Source of the DNA: Azorinus chamasolen
Taxonomy: Eukaryota; Mollusca; Bivalvia; Cardiida; Solecurtidae
Assembly: GCA_963576725.1 (NCBI GenBank)
Contig: OY755243.1
Span: forward strand, 41,339,243-41,403,242
Reading direction: 5' to 3'
Length of the DNA stretch: 64,000 bases
This document shows positions 38,056 to 49,441 of the stretch, piece by piece. Within the stretch, counting starts at the first letter, position 1; the number at the start of each line of letters is the position of its first letter. A program made the translations under genes and the position numbers. The notes beneath the pieces were generated by a model, which was not told the DNA's origin, did not search any database, and saw nothing but the letters and a program-made list of their open reading frames with translations.

Positions 38056-38715
38056 GAGTAATCCGCCGTCTCATTACGAGCCAACCTGTTTAGCGTTCGA
38101 CTTTTCCACAACAAGCGTACACGTTTCGGACATATATGCAATATTGCACAAGCTTACTATGTTCTAGCAATTTACTTTGCAACATGATACTGTGTAACCA
38201 TCTACCTAGACCAGACGGCTTTTGTAGGAGCTGTCTGATTAGGGTCTGATCCGTTTGCTTATGTGTTACAGATTCCCATCTGTTTAAATTTCAGTACTTC
38301 ATGTTTTAAAGCAAAACATTAAAAATAGATAATGTACATAATGGATGGAGTTATGCATAAATATTCGAAAGGTAAGGAGTAATTAAAAAAATGGGTCTCA
38401 TCCGGATCCAGACTTTTTGCAAGTTTCATGCCGCGCTTAGCATGATAATGAGTATCAATTAGATAGACAGATAGATTATTTCAATATTGAGCAACAACAC
38501 ATACATATTTAAATATTATAACAATATAATTACTGTAGAACCTGACCAGCCTTGATCTACATCGCTTGCAAACCCTCAGTACACATTTGTGTTCATCAGG
38601 GAAAGGGAGAATAACAAGGGAATCTCCGGTAACACTTTATCATAGGTTGTCTCCCTGTAGTTAACCCCAACCCCCACTTTCAATCTTAAAAAACCCCAAC
38701 ACCAGTGTTTGAGTT

Positions 38716-38958
38716 TTAACCCGTTTGGTGCCAAATTTCTAAATGTCGTCTGCAATCCAAGTTTGTTAAATCATTCAGTAAAATAATAAATGAGATAAAT
38801 AAATGCAAATTTCAAAGGAATAAAGCACATATATAGAAATAGAAACTGAGAAATAGTGAAGTCCCTGATCAGACGCCGCCTTGAAAAGGCGGCGTCTGAT
38901 CTGGGACTGCACTATTAGTCGTGGTGCATTTATGCGACTGCGGCGGTGAAAGGGTTAA
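38716..38958. mobile_element. TTAA-type palindrome MITE, family A4
   Basis: TTAACCCGTTTGGTGCC...GTGAAAGGGTTAA. Core GACGCCGCCTTGAAAAGGCG with AGTCCCTGATCA arms. A different apex (TTGAAAA) from the GCTCC families. 38210-38385 holds a worn family A fragment. Confidence 0.82.
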
Positions 38959-39454
38959 ACAGTTTCACCTGACATCTCATCTGGATCCAACCTGTTTGCT
39001 AGTGCTACCTCACATAGGTCATAGTGTTGGAAGGCATAACCAAAGAAACTACAATAGATAGTGACATGCATTGTACCGTGTTGTCAACTGAAAAAGTTTT
39101 ACCATATTTTCTGCAATCCACAAATTCGACCACACCTTATTAATTATTCTCTTGATTCAACCGAAGTAAATTCATGATGCATTTTACAATTAGTTTTGGT
39201 CCTGATTGGCCGAATAAACGTATGCTAACTATCCAATCTTCTCCCGTCCAGGCTGTCCGATTAATTTTCAGAGCTGTACATATAACGTACGCGTATTTGG
39301 AAAATCTGGTTTAATAGATTTCTATATTTTCTGGTGACTCCCATCCCCTTCGCCCAAAAAACTTGCTGTTACTCAACAGAATCGCCTCTCCGAATCGATT
39401 CGAATGAGTAGCAACATAATAGGATTTGTCTGAGAACTACTATACAGCTCTGGG

Positions 39455-39685
39455 TTAACCCTTTCCCTCATGCAAATGTGTTTTCACGCATTTGCAAACA
39501 GAGTAGACCCAGATCAGCCGTCTGATCAGGGTCTGCTCTGTTTGCTAATAGAATTTGATGACTCTGTTTCTTTGCTTTCTAAAATGTATACACTGTTCCA
39601 CCTTCCATATTTCTTAACTATTTTGTTAATGAATATTCAGTACGTATTGAAATTTGTAATAAACATAGAACAGGGAGATGGTTAA
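39455..39685 (-). mobile_element. TTAA-type MITE, family A2, apex deleted
   Basis: TTAACCCTTTCCCTCATGCA...CAGGGAGATGGTTAA. Arms CAGATCAGCCGTCTGATCAG meet without the CTCC apex. Reverse of 31343. Confidence 0.82.
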
Positions 39686-39937
39686 AAAAAATAGAATACA
39701 AATGTGTATAACAAATCTACTGACGACATTTTTGACAGTATTTTATGATTCAGCAGAAAACGAGTAAAACTAAGATCCCTTTCGCGTACAAATATGTACG
39801 GGTCTGCAAGGGCAGATACATTGTGTGACTATACCATGTTAACCGTTAGCCTGCAGAAGAAAGCCATGTTCTGCGTTGAACTCTGCTTTGCAACAATTTT
39901 ACTTACTTTTGATTCGTTAAAACCTTTGAGAAACTGT

Positions 39938-40202
39938 GAACCCATTCCCTCATATTGACGACTGTGACGACTCTGTAAAAATCACTTTGTGAAACAATTG
40001 TGATAAATAGAGCATTTGCTCCTATTGGAGCAAATGCTCTATTTATCACAATGGTTTCAAACTACAAAATTCTAAAACGTTCCTTTTCTCTAATTAATGC
40101 TCCTTTTCGGTAGATTAATTCAAAGAGGTTGTATACCTAAAAATAGCCTATGGGAATTCAAAGAGGTTGTATCTAAAAATAGCCTATGAGGTAATGGGTT
40201 AA
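39938..40202. mobile_element. TTAA-type palindrome MITE, family B
   Basis: GAACCCATTCCCTCATATTG...GAGGTAATGGGTTAA. Near-perfect palindrome TTGTGATAAATAGAGCATTT around GCTCCTATTGGAGC. A piece with CAAAGAGGTTGTAT is duplicated near the right end. The terminal TTAA (40199-40202) is shared with the next element. Confidence 0.87.
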
Positions 40203-40317
40203 GAGTGTCAAACAACTTGGATCCTGAGGAGACGCCCAGTTACTCTGCGTTTCATCTGGATCCGAGCTGTTTGCAAATGCGAGTCATGCAAGTCACGCTT
40301 AGCAGGCGATGGGTTAA
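40199..40317. mobile_element. TTAA-type palindrome MITE, family A5 (short)
   Basis: TTAAGAGTGTCAAACAAC...CAGGCGATGGGTTAA. Stem ACTTGGATCCTGAGGAGACG / CATCTGGATCCGAGCTG, apex CCAGTTACTCTG. Relative at 62459. Confidence 0.75.
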
Positions 40318-40548
40318 TAAAAATAATGTTGATTTGTATTGTTTTATATTGTAATTGATATTGCTTTATTTCGTACTTGATATTGCATTATATCGTAATT
40401 GATATTGCATTATTTCTTCTTGTGATGGCGGGTATATCATGTTCTTCTATATTGTTTTTTCATTGTATGCAGATTAATAAGTTTTTGAGACTTGTATTGA
40501 AGGGGAGAGTTGTCCATGTTCAGTCCTACCTTTCCGTGAGTATAGGCC

Positions 40549-41236
40549 TGGTCACAACCCGCCGTGCGTGTTTTTAGCACGTACGTTTTTTGGGGAGGCC
40601 ATGGCTGCTACGTTTTTCTGAAAACGTGGGGAAGAAGTAGCAAATGCAGGGAGGAACGCACGTCACACGCACGGTTGCGCAAGGTGTACGTACGTGGTAC
40701 GTACGACAGCCTCGCCCTGGTCGGTTGCGTGCATCGTACGTGAGTTGAAAGTGCTTACAACGTGCTCACAACGTACGATCTCCGTGCGATTGCCGCATTA
40801 TCGTACGGAGGCCGTACGGTCCACGTGCTGCTCACGTACGGTCGACGTGAGTTTTGTCAGTTCATTGGACAGTAGAACTGGGTAAGTGCCGAGTGAGCAC
40901 AGACCACGTACTTATCACGTGCGCAACACGCACGTGCTAAGTGCGCCGTCTGTAGAGCAAGCGACTGTGGGGAAAAAGATTAAAACACTCACGGAGTCAG
41001 TACGTTGTGCGCACGTTGGCTGTAGAAGTACGTGCGTCACCCGTACGTTGGTGAATCCGTAGCCCGAACGCAGCTCGAACGCAGCGAACGTTTTGCATGC
41101 ACTAAAAGTGCTACGGCGTGTCTTCGTGCTCCTAAATCCGCACGGAGGCCGTACTCACCACGTACGGATCCCCAAAATTTCCCCACGTTTTTGCACGTAG
41201 ACCAGACGCACTTGCACGTACGGCGGGTTGTGACCA
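40549..41236. mobile_element. Motif-array TIR transposon (ACGTACG words)
   Basis: Termini GGTCACAACCCGCCG (about 40549) and CGGCGGGTTGTGACC (ending about 41236). The roughly 690 bp between them are saturated with GTACG, CACGTACG, CGTACGT and CACGTG words. GC-rich island in AT-rich DNA. Frames on both strands (40694-40885, 41032-41262, 41037-41237) are readings of these words. Confidence 0.7.
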
Positions 41237-41247
41237 CCGCTTATAAG

Positions 41248-41345
41248 GGGGTATCACATTAGAGCGTATGGCACGAACGTATGCGAGTGTATGAGAAAAA
41301 CTGCTCATACGCTCGAATACGCAGATAAACGTCGTATATGATTCA
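41248..41345. repeat. Motif-array fragment (CATACG/CGTATG words)
   Basis: GGGGGTATCACATTAGAGCG, then GTATGGC, CGTATGCG, CATACGCTCG and ATACGC words packed in 80 bases. It may be one end of a third motif-array element. Confidence 0.4.
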
Positions 41346-41438
41346 ACAGATACATATATACATACATGTATATGTCTCTGATTGCACCAGATTAGGTTTG
41401 AACGGACATTTTTATTTTATTTATTTATTTGCAACGGG

Positions 41439-41637
41439 TTAACCCTTTCCCTCATATTGACGACTCTGTAAAAGTCACGTTGTGAAACCATTGTGATAAA
41501 TAGAGCATTTGCTCCTATAGGACAACGGTTTTAAACTACAAAATTCTAAAAAAATTCTTTTCGCTAGTTAATGCTCCTTTTCGGTAGATTTATTCAAAGA
41601 GGTTTATCTAAAAATAGCCTATGAGGGAAAGGGTTAA
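41439..41637. mobile_element. TTAA-type MITE, family B, right arm deleted
   Basis: TTAACCCTTTCCCTCATATT...GAGGGAAAGGGTTAA. The left arm is intact to GCTCCTATAGGA; most of the right arm is lost (ACAACGGTTTTAAAC). Confidence 0.85.
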
Positions 41638-41744
41638 GGGTTAATACTGTGGCTACTTATACATCGCAGTGCTATTTGTATGCAACATACACTAAACCTG
41701 TCTAATACAATCACATAGAAGAGGCATAAGTTTGGGTCTGAACG

Positions 41745-42030
41745 CTTTACTCCGTAACTATGCCTTTCTGCGTCTATGCAATCAAAGTAGACTCAGATCA
41801 GACGGCTCCTATAGGAGCCGTCTGATCAGGGCCTGCTCTGTTTGAATATGGAATAATACAGACCTGAAAGCTTTACTCCATAAATGCGCCTTTCTACGCC
41901 TTTGCAAACAGAGTAGACCCAGAGGTCAGTAGTTCAGGGTCTACTCTGTTTGATTATGGAATAATACAGGTCTGATTCTAGTTTCAGCTTAAAATATTCA
42001 TGATGTAATGCTTTCTTTCATGGATATCAC
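41745..42030 (-). mobile_element. Two tandem family A fragments
   Basis: First core GACGGCTCCTATAGGAGCCG (41798-41821). Second stem GCAAACAGAGTAGACCC with apex AGGTCAGTAGTTCAGG. Each has the GCTTTACTCC...TAATACAG flank, pointing to a tandem duplication. Confidence 0.7.
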
Positions 42031-42065
42031 GAAGTAAATACTCTGTATTTACTTCGCGTGTAATT

Positions 42066-43365
42066 AGGCCTCCCAACTTCACCCATTTGGCAACAAAGTG
42101 CACTTGAAATTTATCAAAATGTACACATACAGTACCGTGGTACACATTTACATGAACAGAAGGCGTACTTGTGATAACATTGTGCACCTATAGGACATAG
42201 TTCGGGTTCCATACGGGTTTCTGCAAAGTACCGCTTTGGCATGTTTAGGGCTCGCAACTTCACCCATTTGGCAACAAAGTGCACTTGAAATGTACCAAAA
42301 ATGTACACATATACAGTACCATGGCACACATTTACGTGAACAGAAGGCGTACTTATCCTATAGTATACATGTAGGACACAGTTCGGGTTCCATACGGGTT
42401 TCTGCAAAGTACCGCTTTGGCATGTTTAGGCCTCGCAATTTCACTCATTTGGCAACAAAGTGCACTTGAAATGTACCAAAATGTACACATACAGTACCGT
42501 GGTACACATTTACGTGAACAGAAGGCGTACTTGTGATAACATTGTGCACCTATAGGACATAGTTCGGGTACCATACGGGTTTCTGCAAAGTACCGCTTTG
42601 GCATGCTTAGGGCTTCGAACTTCACCCATTTGGCAACAAAGTGCACTTGAAATGTACCAAAATGTACACATACAGTACCGTGGTACACATTTACGTGAAC
42701 AGAAGGCGTACTTGTGCTAATATTGTGCACCTTTATGACATAGTTCGGGTTCCATACGGGTTTCTGCAAAGTACAGCTTTGGCATATTAAAGGATTGTAA
42801 CTGCCACACTTAGTTCACAAGGTGCACTTGAAATGTACCAAAATATGTACATAGAGTACCGTGGTACACATTTGTACACATTTACTCGTACTTGTGTGCC
42901 AACATTGTGAACCCTATAGGACATACCGGGGATCCCGGTATCGTCCATACCGGGGTCCATACGGGTTTCTGCAAAATACCGCTTTGGCATGTTAAAGGGA
43001 GGCAATTGGCCCCCTTAGTTCACAAAGTGCACTTGAAATGTACCAAAGTGTGTACATAGAGTACCATGGTACACATTTGTACACATTTACGCGTACTTGT
43101 GCCAACATTGTGCACCCTATAGGACATACCGGGGTCCATACGGGTTTCTGCAAAGTACCGCTTTGGCATGTTAAAGGGAGGTAATTGGCCCTTAGTTCAC
43201 AAAGTGCACTCGAAATGTACCAAAATTTGTACATAGAGTACCGTGGTACACATTTGCGCGTACTTGTGCCAACATTGTGCACCCTATAGGACATACCGGG
43301 GTCCATACGGGTTTCTGCAAAGTTCCGCGTTTGCATGTTAAAGGGAGGAAATTGTAAAGGGTTGA
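42066..43365 (+). repeat. Seven-copy ~180 bp satellite
   Basis: The anchor GTGCACTTGAAATGTACC recurs at about 42101, 42281, 42461, 42642, 42823, 43029 and 43206 (spacing about 180, the fifth about 206). Each monomer has GTACCGTGGTAC, a TATAGGACATA box and CATACGGGTTTCTGCAAAGT. The ORFs in this interval are monomer readings. Confidence 0.85.
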
Positions 43366-44790
43366 AAATAGTGGTTCTTTGTAGAGAATCAACCAGTCTA
43401 TAAAAAGTACAGGCCGTCCGGAAACGAAATACTTGGTAAAGGAAAATGTTTTAATATATTTATGGGTGAAATTCAGTGACATTTTCATTATATATACATG
43501 TACAGTATATATTTAATTTAATTGGGTCACGTTACAATGCAGTATTGGCTTGTTACTGCATCCAGTGGAGTATCTCTTGTAAAAGACTGGAAATCCAAAC
43601 TTGAACATGTATGAAGTAATGCTATATTATACAAGTGTTATATATACAATGGGAGAGTACAGCTCGGTAAATAGGATAAAATATATCTGTATACAGGTAC
43701 TGATGTATGTGCGTTTGTGCATTTTTTATTATCCTCTATAACTGGTATATTGCCAATATTTTTTACCTAAGTACTACTAGTACCCAGTTCACAGCATTTC
43801 TGCTGTGTAAATATATGTCAGTAACATTTTACAATTGAGGTTATAATATAATAATATAGATATGATTCTGGTTTCAGCAATTACCAATATAATCATCATG
43901 TGTCCATGTGCCATTATAAAACATTACTTAATTGTTATTCATGATGTTATTATTTCTTACATGAATATTAATGGAGTAAAATATTAAGTCTGTGTGAAGC
44001 AACACGAAATAGATATAACAAAATTAGACATGAACATCGAGTGGCTACTTACATAGACATTATCATATTGTAACGGGTTTTTGGAAAGTAAGATTGTTTC
44101 TTAATAAATGTGCCACTGTTCGTCATATTTACAAAGTTATTTTACTTTGCATGCCGTGATGCAGGATGTGGTGATGATATACGCTATATCAATTAACATG
44201 CAATATGTGGATAATAAATACATGGACTCGAATGTCTTTATAATTTATAAAACCGAATCCATATATTCGAGACTAAGACGTGGCAAAAGAGCGAAGGGCA
44301 GAACTAATATAATGTCAATACGTTTATAGTAAAGCTAAAAGAAAAGACAGCAACTATTCAATGGAATGTGTAACTGAATTGAGTATTGTAATTTTGTTAA
44401 TATGTTATTGACTAATTAAGATAGAGAGTGTTAATTCAATTTACCTTATGAAACGAATATCACTATAGCGGCATATCTATACTTTCACTTATGGGGGACA
44501 TGAACGTATCGTATAAATCTTAGCATTAAAAATGGGTAAACACTTTGCTTATCAAACACTTTTCATAGTTCAATATTTTCCTAAGCATACGGAAATGTGA
44601 TGGTATGCTTATCTTTTCAAATATATAATGTCTACCTACATTATTGAAAGGCAAACATGAATCTATTTGGTTTGTCTGCATTAGAACATACATTGTGTAT
44701 TATACTATATTTTCATATTATCAATTTTTCACATAAAAAATGTTATCAAGGAATATTAGGCATTTATATTGTGGACAATTTAGGACAGTA
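43366..44790. other. AT-rich non-coding interval
   Basis: Only a half family A copy without palindrome (about 43845-43987, ending ATGGAGTAAAATATTAAG) is visible. No convincing exon. Confidence 0.5.
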
Positions 44791-44794
44791 CATT

Positions 44795-44990
44795 TAATAA
44801 ATAATTCTGGAGCATATTTGATAAATAAATAAGGGATGTATATCTAACCAAATCTGGGGCATATATGTAATAAATAAATCTGGGGCATATATTCAAGAAT
44901 AAATCTGGGGCATATATTTAATAAATAAATCTGGGGCATATATAGTATGTATATGATATATGCCCCATATCTGGGTTTAAAAGCTGCCCC
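44795..44990. repeat. AATAAATCTGGGGCATATAT tandem repeat with inverted end
   Basis: Five direct copies of (T)CTGG(G)GCATATAT spaced 28-36 bases, then the inverted word ATATGCCCCATATCTGGG at about 44960, forming a potential hairpin with the last copy. Confidence 0.75.
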
Positions 44991-45255
44991 TCTTATCTTT
45001 GAATCTGCATTTCTATCTTATATATCGTACATGGGTCGACTTCTTGAAGTCTTCCTTAGAATGACCTGGAACTGACAAGGTACAAAGGGCATTGATAATT
45101 GGCAAGTATTCAGACTTGTACCCTGTTCCACTTTGATCGACCTCAAGAAATTATTTATGACTGTTTTAATCCCTAAAGGGTGAAGATACTTTACTTTAAT
45201 AGTGTATGTTTGGAAAAAAATCATTTTCCTGTAAAAGTTTGCCGTTTTAACATAA

Positions 45256-45463
45256 TACAGTAAAATCTCGATTATTCGAATTTTCTGTATAGGAGAATTT
45301 AGACCCTTTTAGGCAGGTGGCTGCTTAATGTATGGTGAAAGACATGTAGAAAGCTCCTAGAGGAGCTTCCTGCATGACTTTCACCATGCATTAAGCTGCC
45401 ACCTGTCTTAAAGATCGACAATAATACGTATTTGAGTGTTCGAATAATCGAGTTTTTACTGCA
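45256..45463. mobile_element. TA-type palindrome MITE, family C2
   Basis: TACAGTAAAATCTCGATTAT with TCGAA, and RC end of TCGAATAATCGAGTTTTTACT. Centre: AGCTCCTAGAGGAGCTTCC in a palindrome of GCAGGTGGCTGCTTAATG arms. Confidence 0.88.
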
Positions 45464-45847
45464 TGTCATTGATATAGCGAATGCCTTTTTCATACCAAGA
45501 TTTTAAGAAAAATAGGTTATGCCTAAGTTAATCAAAGTTGTATTTCAAACCTTTACCTAATGAATACTCATGTCATTAATAATGACATCATGCAAACTTG
45601 TTGTTGTTGTTTTTGTCAGATCTTGTAGAATCAGACCTACAGTGAACACTCGATTATTCGAACACTCAAACATGTATGCGGCGCATTTTTGAGAATGGAA
45701 ATGGAGATATATCGATTTAACTCTACTTGACAGAATCCCTTTTTGATACCTTATGCAAACATGGTAGACTCAGATCAGATGGCTCCTGTTTGTTCGGGGA
45801 CTAGTAAAGACATGTTTTCATAATTTCAGCCGTAGCCAAAACATTTC

Positions 45848-45853
45848 TGAGAG

Positions 45854-45906
<53 letters not shown>

Positions 45907-45967
45907 TAGAGAGACAGAGAGAGAGAGACAGAGAGAGAGACAGAGAGAGACAGAGAGAGACATATAC

Positions 45968-46032
<65 letters not shown>

Positions 46033-46170
46033 TACAGACAGACAGAGACAGAGAGACAGAGACAGACAGAGACAGACAGAGACACAGAGAGAGAGAGACA
46101 GAGAGAGGAGAGAGAGAGAGGGGACAGAGAGACAGCCAGACAGACAGACAGACAGACAGACAGATAGAGA
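45848..46170 (+). repeat. (GA)n/(GACA)n microsatellite
   Basis: About 320 bp of GAGA, GACAGA and CAGACAGA repeats. The long leucine/serine frames on the minus strand here are artefacts. Confidence 0.97.
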
Positions 46171-47859
46171 ATATTTGATTCAGATAATGCGCTTTCATTT
46201 TCCTCGATATAAAGTAGTAAATAGCACATGTATTATTTGCAAGCTGAAAAATGAACAACGGTTTCTTGAAATGTCCAAATATAACTATTAACTCTCTTAC
46301 AATAATTAATTCTGTTGTCTGACAATTAGCGTCTGCTACAATTCTCAAGATTAACTTTTCTTCTATTCAGTTGACATGTCTTGGATCCTGATGATCCTGC
46401 CTGGATCCAAACACTCTTCACATTTCTTTGCCAGCGTACAAGGATTGAAACACGCATGCTATGTGTAATAATGTTAGACAGGAGCTAGACTCAAATAGAG
46501 TATAAAGCGGTTTTGATCCAGAGTAAAAACGGTTTTGATCCTAATCAAACACCTGATTTGTCATGATCAAACTACCTTTTCAAATAGTAGTATCAATCTT
46601 TATATTCAGGTAGATGAATTTGTTAAAATCAATGTTTAAAAAACTGAATTTGAAGTACAATTATGATCTGGATACAAACGTTTCAGTGATCATCATATTT
46701 GAGATCTATTGTATGGGGAGCAATTTTCTGAGATTAGATTTATACATGTCCAATTGAACTTCAATCAATGGCTGAATCGAAAATATCGCGAGTTGTTGGC
46801 TATTGAGTATTCAACTCGTATTTGCACGCTTTCCACAAAAAATCTCACAGGTGTGGATACAAAAGAACTACGACAAAGTCATTCGTTCACTAGACTTCGT
46901 ACATGACTGCTGCAAGTGTTTCTGTGTTTGTGAAATTGAGGAGTTTGGCTAGAGTACACAGGCCAGTGAGTATTATCGTTTGTTACCTGTTTCTTTTCAC
47001 ATTGCTTGACAACTAACTGTGTTTAGGAGTTTGCTCCGTGGTGGAGTTTGCAGTTTTTTAAGTTTTGGTTCTTTTGATTTACTTGGTCCTTTACTCCTTG
47101 AATATTTATTAACCCATGACTATTCAAGTAATAAATTGACAGCATGAATATTAATTAGGATATTCCAGGATATTGTCATCACATCATTGTTTTAAAAACA
47201 GTAAAAACTATATTATTCGGAAAGAATTCTGTCTCTGTTAAAGATAATTGCACAATGTTTGAAGCTGTTCAGATTTATATAAGGAATACTAAGAGATTCG
47301 AATAAGCATCAAAATGTTAGGGACAGTTTATTTTTCCTGACTCAATTCTTACTGTTGGTAATCATCAGGGCAGTGTTGATAAATTTCTAAGTGTTACACA
47401 AAAGTTGAATGAGCAGTAACAACAAGTTTTGAGTCAGATCCAAACTCTTTTCTGCTATTTATTTTTACTGGCGTTTTAATTGCTACAGTTTAAGGATTCT
47501 TAATGTCGGAGTGTCGTAATTACTAGATCTGAAGCATCACAGAAAGCTACACAATACAGCAGCAGTCACTTTAGCCTGACCACTAAATTGCCAAACTTCA
47601 GTTTACAGTACCTAGTACTATTAGACCTTCATACATATTCTTTGTCGTTTCTTCTTGATATGTTGTCAACATTTAGACATATTCTCTTTCTTCTTTAATC
47701 ATCTTCTTTTACTTCTGCTTCTCCTACTTTTACCTCCTGTCTTTTTTGTGTGTATATAGCCATATTGCTAAATATTCAATTGCAATGTTAAACTTGTAGG
47801 GGAAGGGCCGTAACTAATGTTGGAAGAACTTGTGGCCCAACCCCTTTCAATATATATTG
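46171..47859. other. Non-coding interval with weak repeat traces
   Basis: A stem fragment GGATCCTGATGATCC (46383) of the A5 type, a half family A trace at 47090-47180 and a pyrimidine tract 47680-47745. No recognisable gene. Confidence 0.45.
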
Positions 47860-48011
47860 AAATAAAATATGTTTAAACTAACTATATTACTGGATAAGCA
47901 ATCAGAGCTAACACGAGCAGGCGGCTCCTGTTGGAGTGTCTACCCTGTGTATGAAGGTGTCAAATGTTCGTATCTTTGAGGTAAAAGATTAATCTTCATC
48001 CAGTGAAGACA

Positions 48012-48229
48012 TTACCCCTTAGTGACGCATTTTGGCGTCTCTGCAAAAGTCGCATTTAGAAACCATTGTGATAAATAGAGCATTTGCACCATAGGAGCAA
48101 ATGCTCTATCTATCACAATGGTTTCAATACTGCACAATTCTAAATCTCTCTTTTTCTATTGTTAATGCTCCTTTTTGATAGATTAATTAAAAACATTTTT
48201 TTCTAAAATAGCCAGGAGAGAATGAGTTA
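48012..48229. mobile_element. TTAA-type palindrome MITE, family B
   Basis: Left TACCCCTTAGTGACGC, palindrome ATTGTGATAAATAGAGCATT with apex GCACCATAGGAGC, right AATAGCCAGGAGAGAATGAG. End TTAA motifs are worn. 47860-47992 is a family A fragment directly before it. Confidence 0.78.
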
Positions 48230-48340
48230 GGGCAAATTCGCAGACAGTTTGGACCAAGATGAGAAACCGATTAACTAGGTGTGAACCGAAAATCAGTCGA
48301 CTGTGTTCGGAACTATTCTAATACTTATATGTGTTTTCTT

Positions 48341-48731
48341 TGGAACGCCATTCTGCCATGCTATTTGCTTAATGCTAAATGCAAAATGTGAAATGCGTTT
48401 TGCCAATTGTGTAAATTGCCAGGGAAAGAACCGGAATGTTCCAAAATTTAATGATGGATGTAAATGGCAAATGCGGAATGCGAAATTTTTAATTTAGTAG
48501 TAATATAAGCATTAAGCTTTAATATAAATAAACATGCATTTATCAAATGTACATTCACTTTAAAACAAATGGCTCTGTCCAATGCTAGTAGTGCAAACAT
48601 GCATTTAGCAATAAGCATTTCGCACTTGTCATTTACATCTATCATTTGGAACATTCCCTAGCAATTTGCTCAGTTGGCAAAAAGCGTTTCGAATTTGTAT
48701 TTAGCAATTAGCATGGCAGAATTGCGTTCCA
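48341..48731. mobile_element. Motif-array TIR transposon (AAATGC/GCATTT words)
   Basis: TIR TGGAACGCCATTCTGCCATG against RC of the right end (CATGGCAGAATTGCGTTCC). 391 bp filled with AAATGC, GCAAATGC, GCATTT and GCAATTAGCA words. Clear TIRs and no coding capacity. Confidence 0.7.
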
Positions 48732-48854
48732 TAGTTTTTCAAATATTTAAAATGCTTCCGACCAACACGTTAAATGAAAAGCCAACCTTAATCGTTCGTC
48801 CCCAACCACGAATAAAACTCGTCTATTTCCGTTGTGGCGTTACTCACCAAGATC

Positions 48855-48995
48855 ATATAGTCTTGTAGGAGACGTCTGATCTGTGTCTGCTCTATATGGC
48901 TATAGAATCACATACCAAGTGTTCATACGACATAATTAAATTTAATCTAATCAATATGTCATTATTTCTTACATGACTATGGAGTAAAGGGTTAA
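48855..48995 (-). mobile_element. Family A MITE, left-truncated
   Basis: CTTGTAGGAGACGTCTGATC then the family A body to GGAGTAAAGGGTTAA. Confidence 0.7.
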
Positions 48996-49084
48996 TGAGC
49001 TTACCCACAGTATGCTAAAGCTTCGTGTCAATCACTTCAGATTCATAATTTGTTTGCATGTGTCCAAATTGAGTATTATGGCTT

Positions 49085-49441
49085 CAACCCATTAGTTACA
49101 CCTTTAACGCCTTTGTAAACAGAGTAGACCGTGACCAGATGGCTCCTGTAGGAGCTAAATATCAGGATCTGCTCTGTTTGATTATGTAATATAGATCTGA
49201 TTCTACAGTTTCTGCCATTGCCAAAACTTTCTGTGTGCACGTGCTGGTATAAAAATGTGCCACAGTGTGTAGGTTTGTCATCACGTGTACGGCCTTGCTG
49301 TACAAGCACTCTTTTATGGCGACATGGTAGAGTGCATGACTAAGAACCTGGCGACCTGGGTTCGATCCCGAGTCTGAGCGGGTATGTTTCTGTATAAGAA
49401 CACCCGGTTACACATGTATCTAATTAATATTCTTGATGCCA
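49085..49441 (-). mobile_element. Family A MITE split by a tRNA-like SINE
   Basis: TTGTAAACAGAGTAGACCGT and core GATGGCTCCTGTAGGAGC to GTGCTGGTATAAAAATGTGC, interrupted about 49260-49415, resuming TCTAATTAATATTC. Confidence 0.65.
49317..49384 (+). repeat. tRNA-like SINE head
   Basis: GGTAGAGTGCATG (A-box-like) and GGTTCGATCCC (B box). Repeated at 54857-54924 at the duplication junction. No closed acceptor stem, so not counted as a tRNA gene. Confidence 0.6.

Noticed and set aside
40694..41262. ORFs on both strands in a GC-rich island, possible CpG promoter
   Set aside because: The island is bounded by TIRs and made of ACGTACG words; it is better explained as a transposon.
42066..43365. Regularly spaced repeats resembling a CRISPR array
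   Set aside because: Whole 180 bp monomers are contiguous with no unique spacers, in an intron-bearing animal genome.
45801..46348. Two long minus-strand ORFs rich in Leu, Ser, Cys and Val
   Set aside because: They are translations of the (GA)n/(GACA)n microsatellite at 45848-46170; no domain content.
49317..49384. Candidate tRNA gene with good B box
   Set aside because: The acceptor stem does not close and the sequence is embedded in a repeat inserted in a MITE; called a SINE head.
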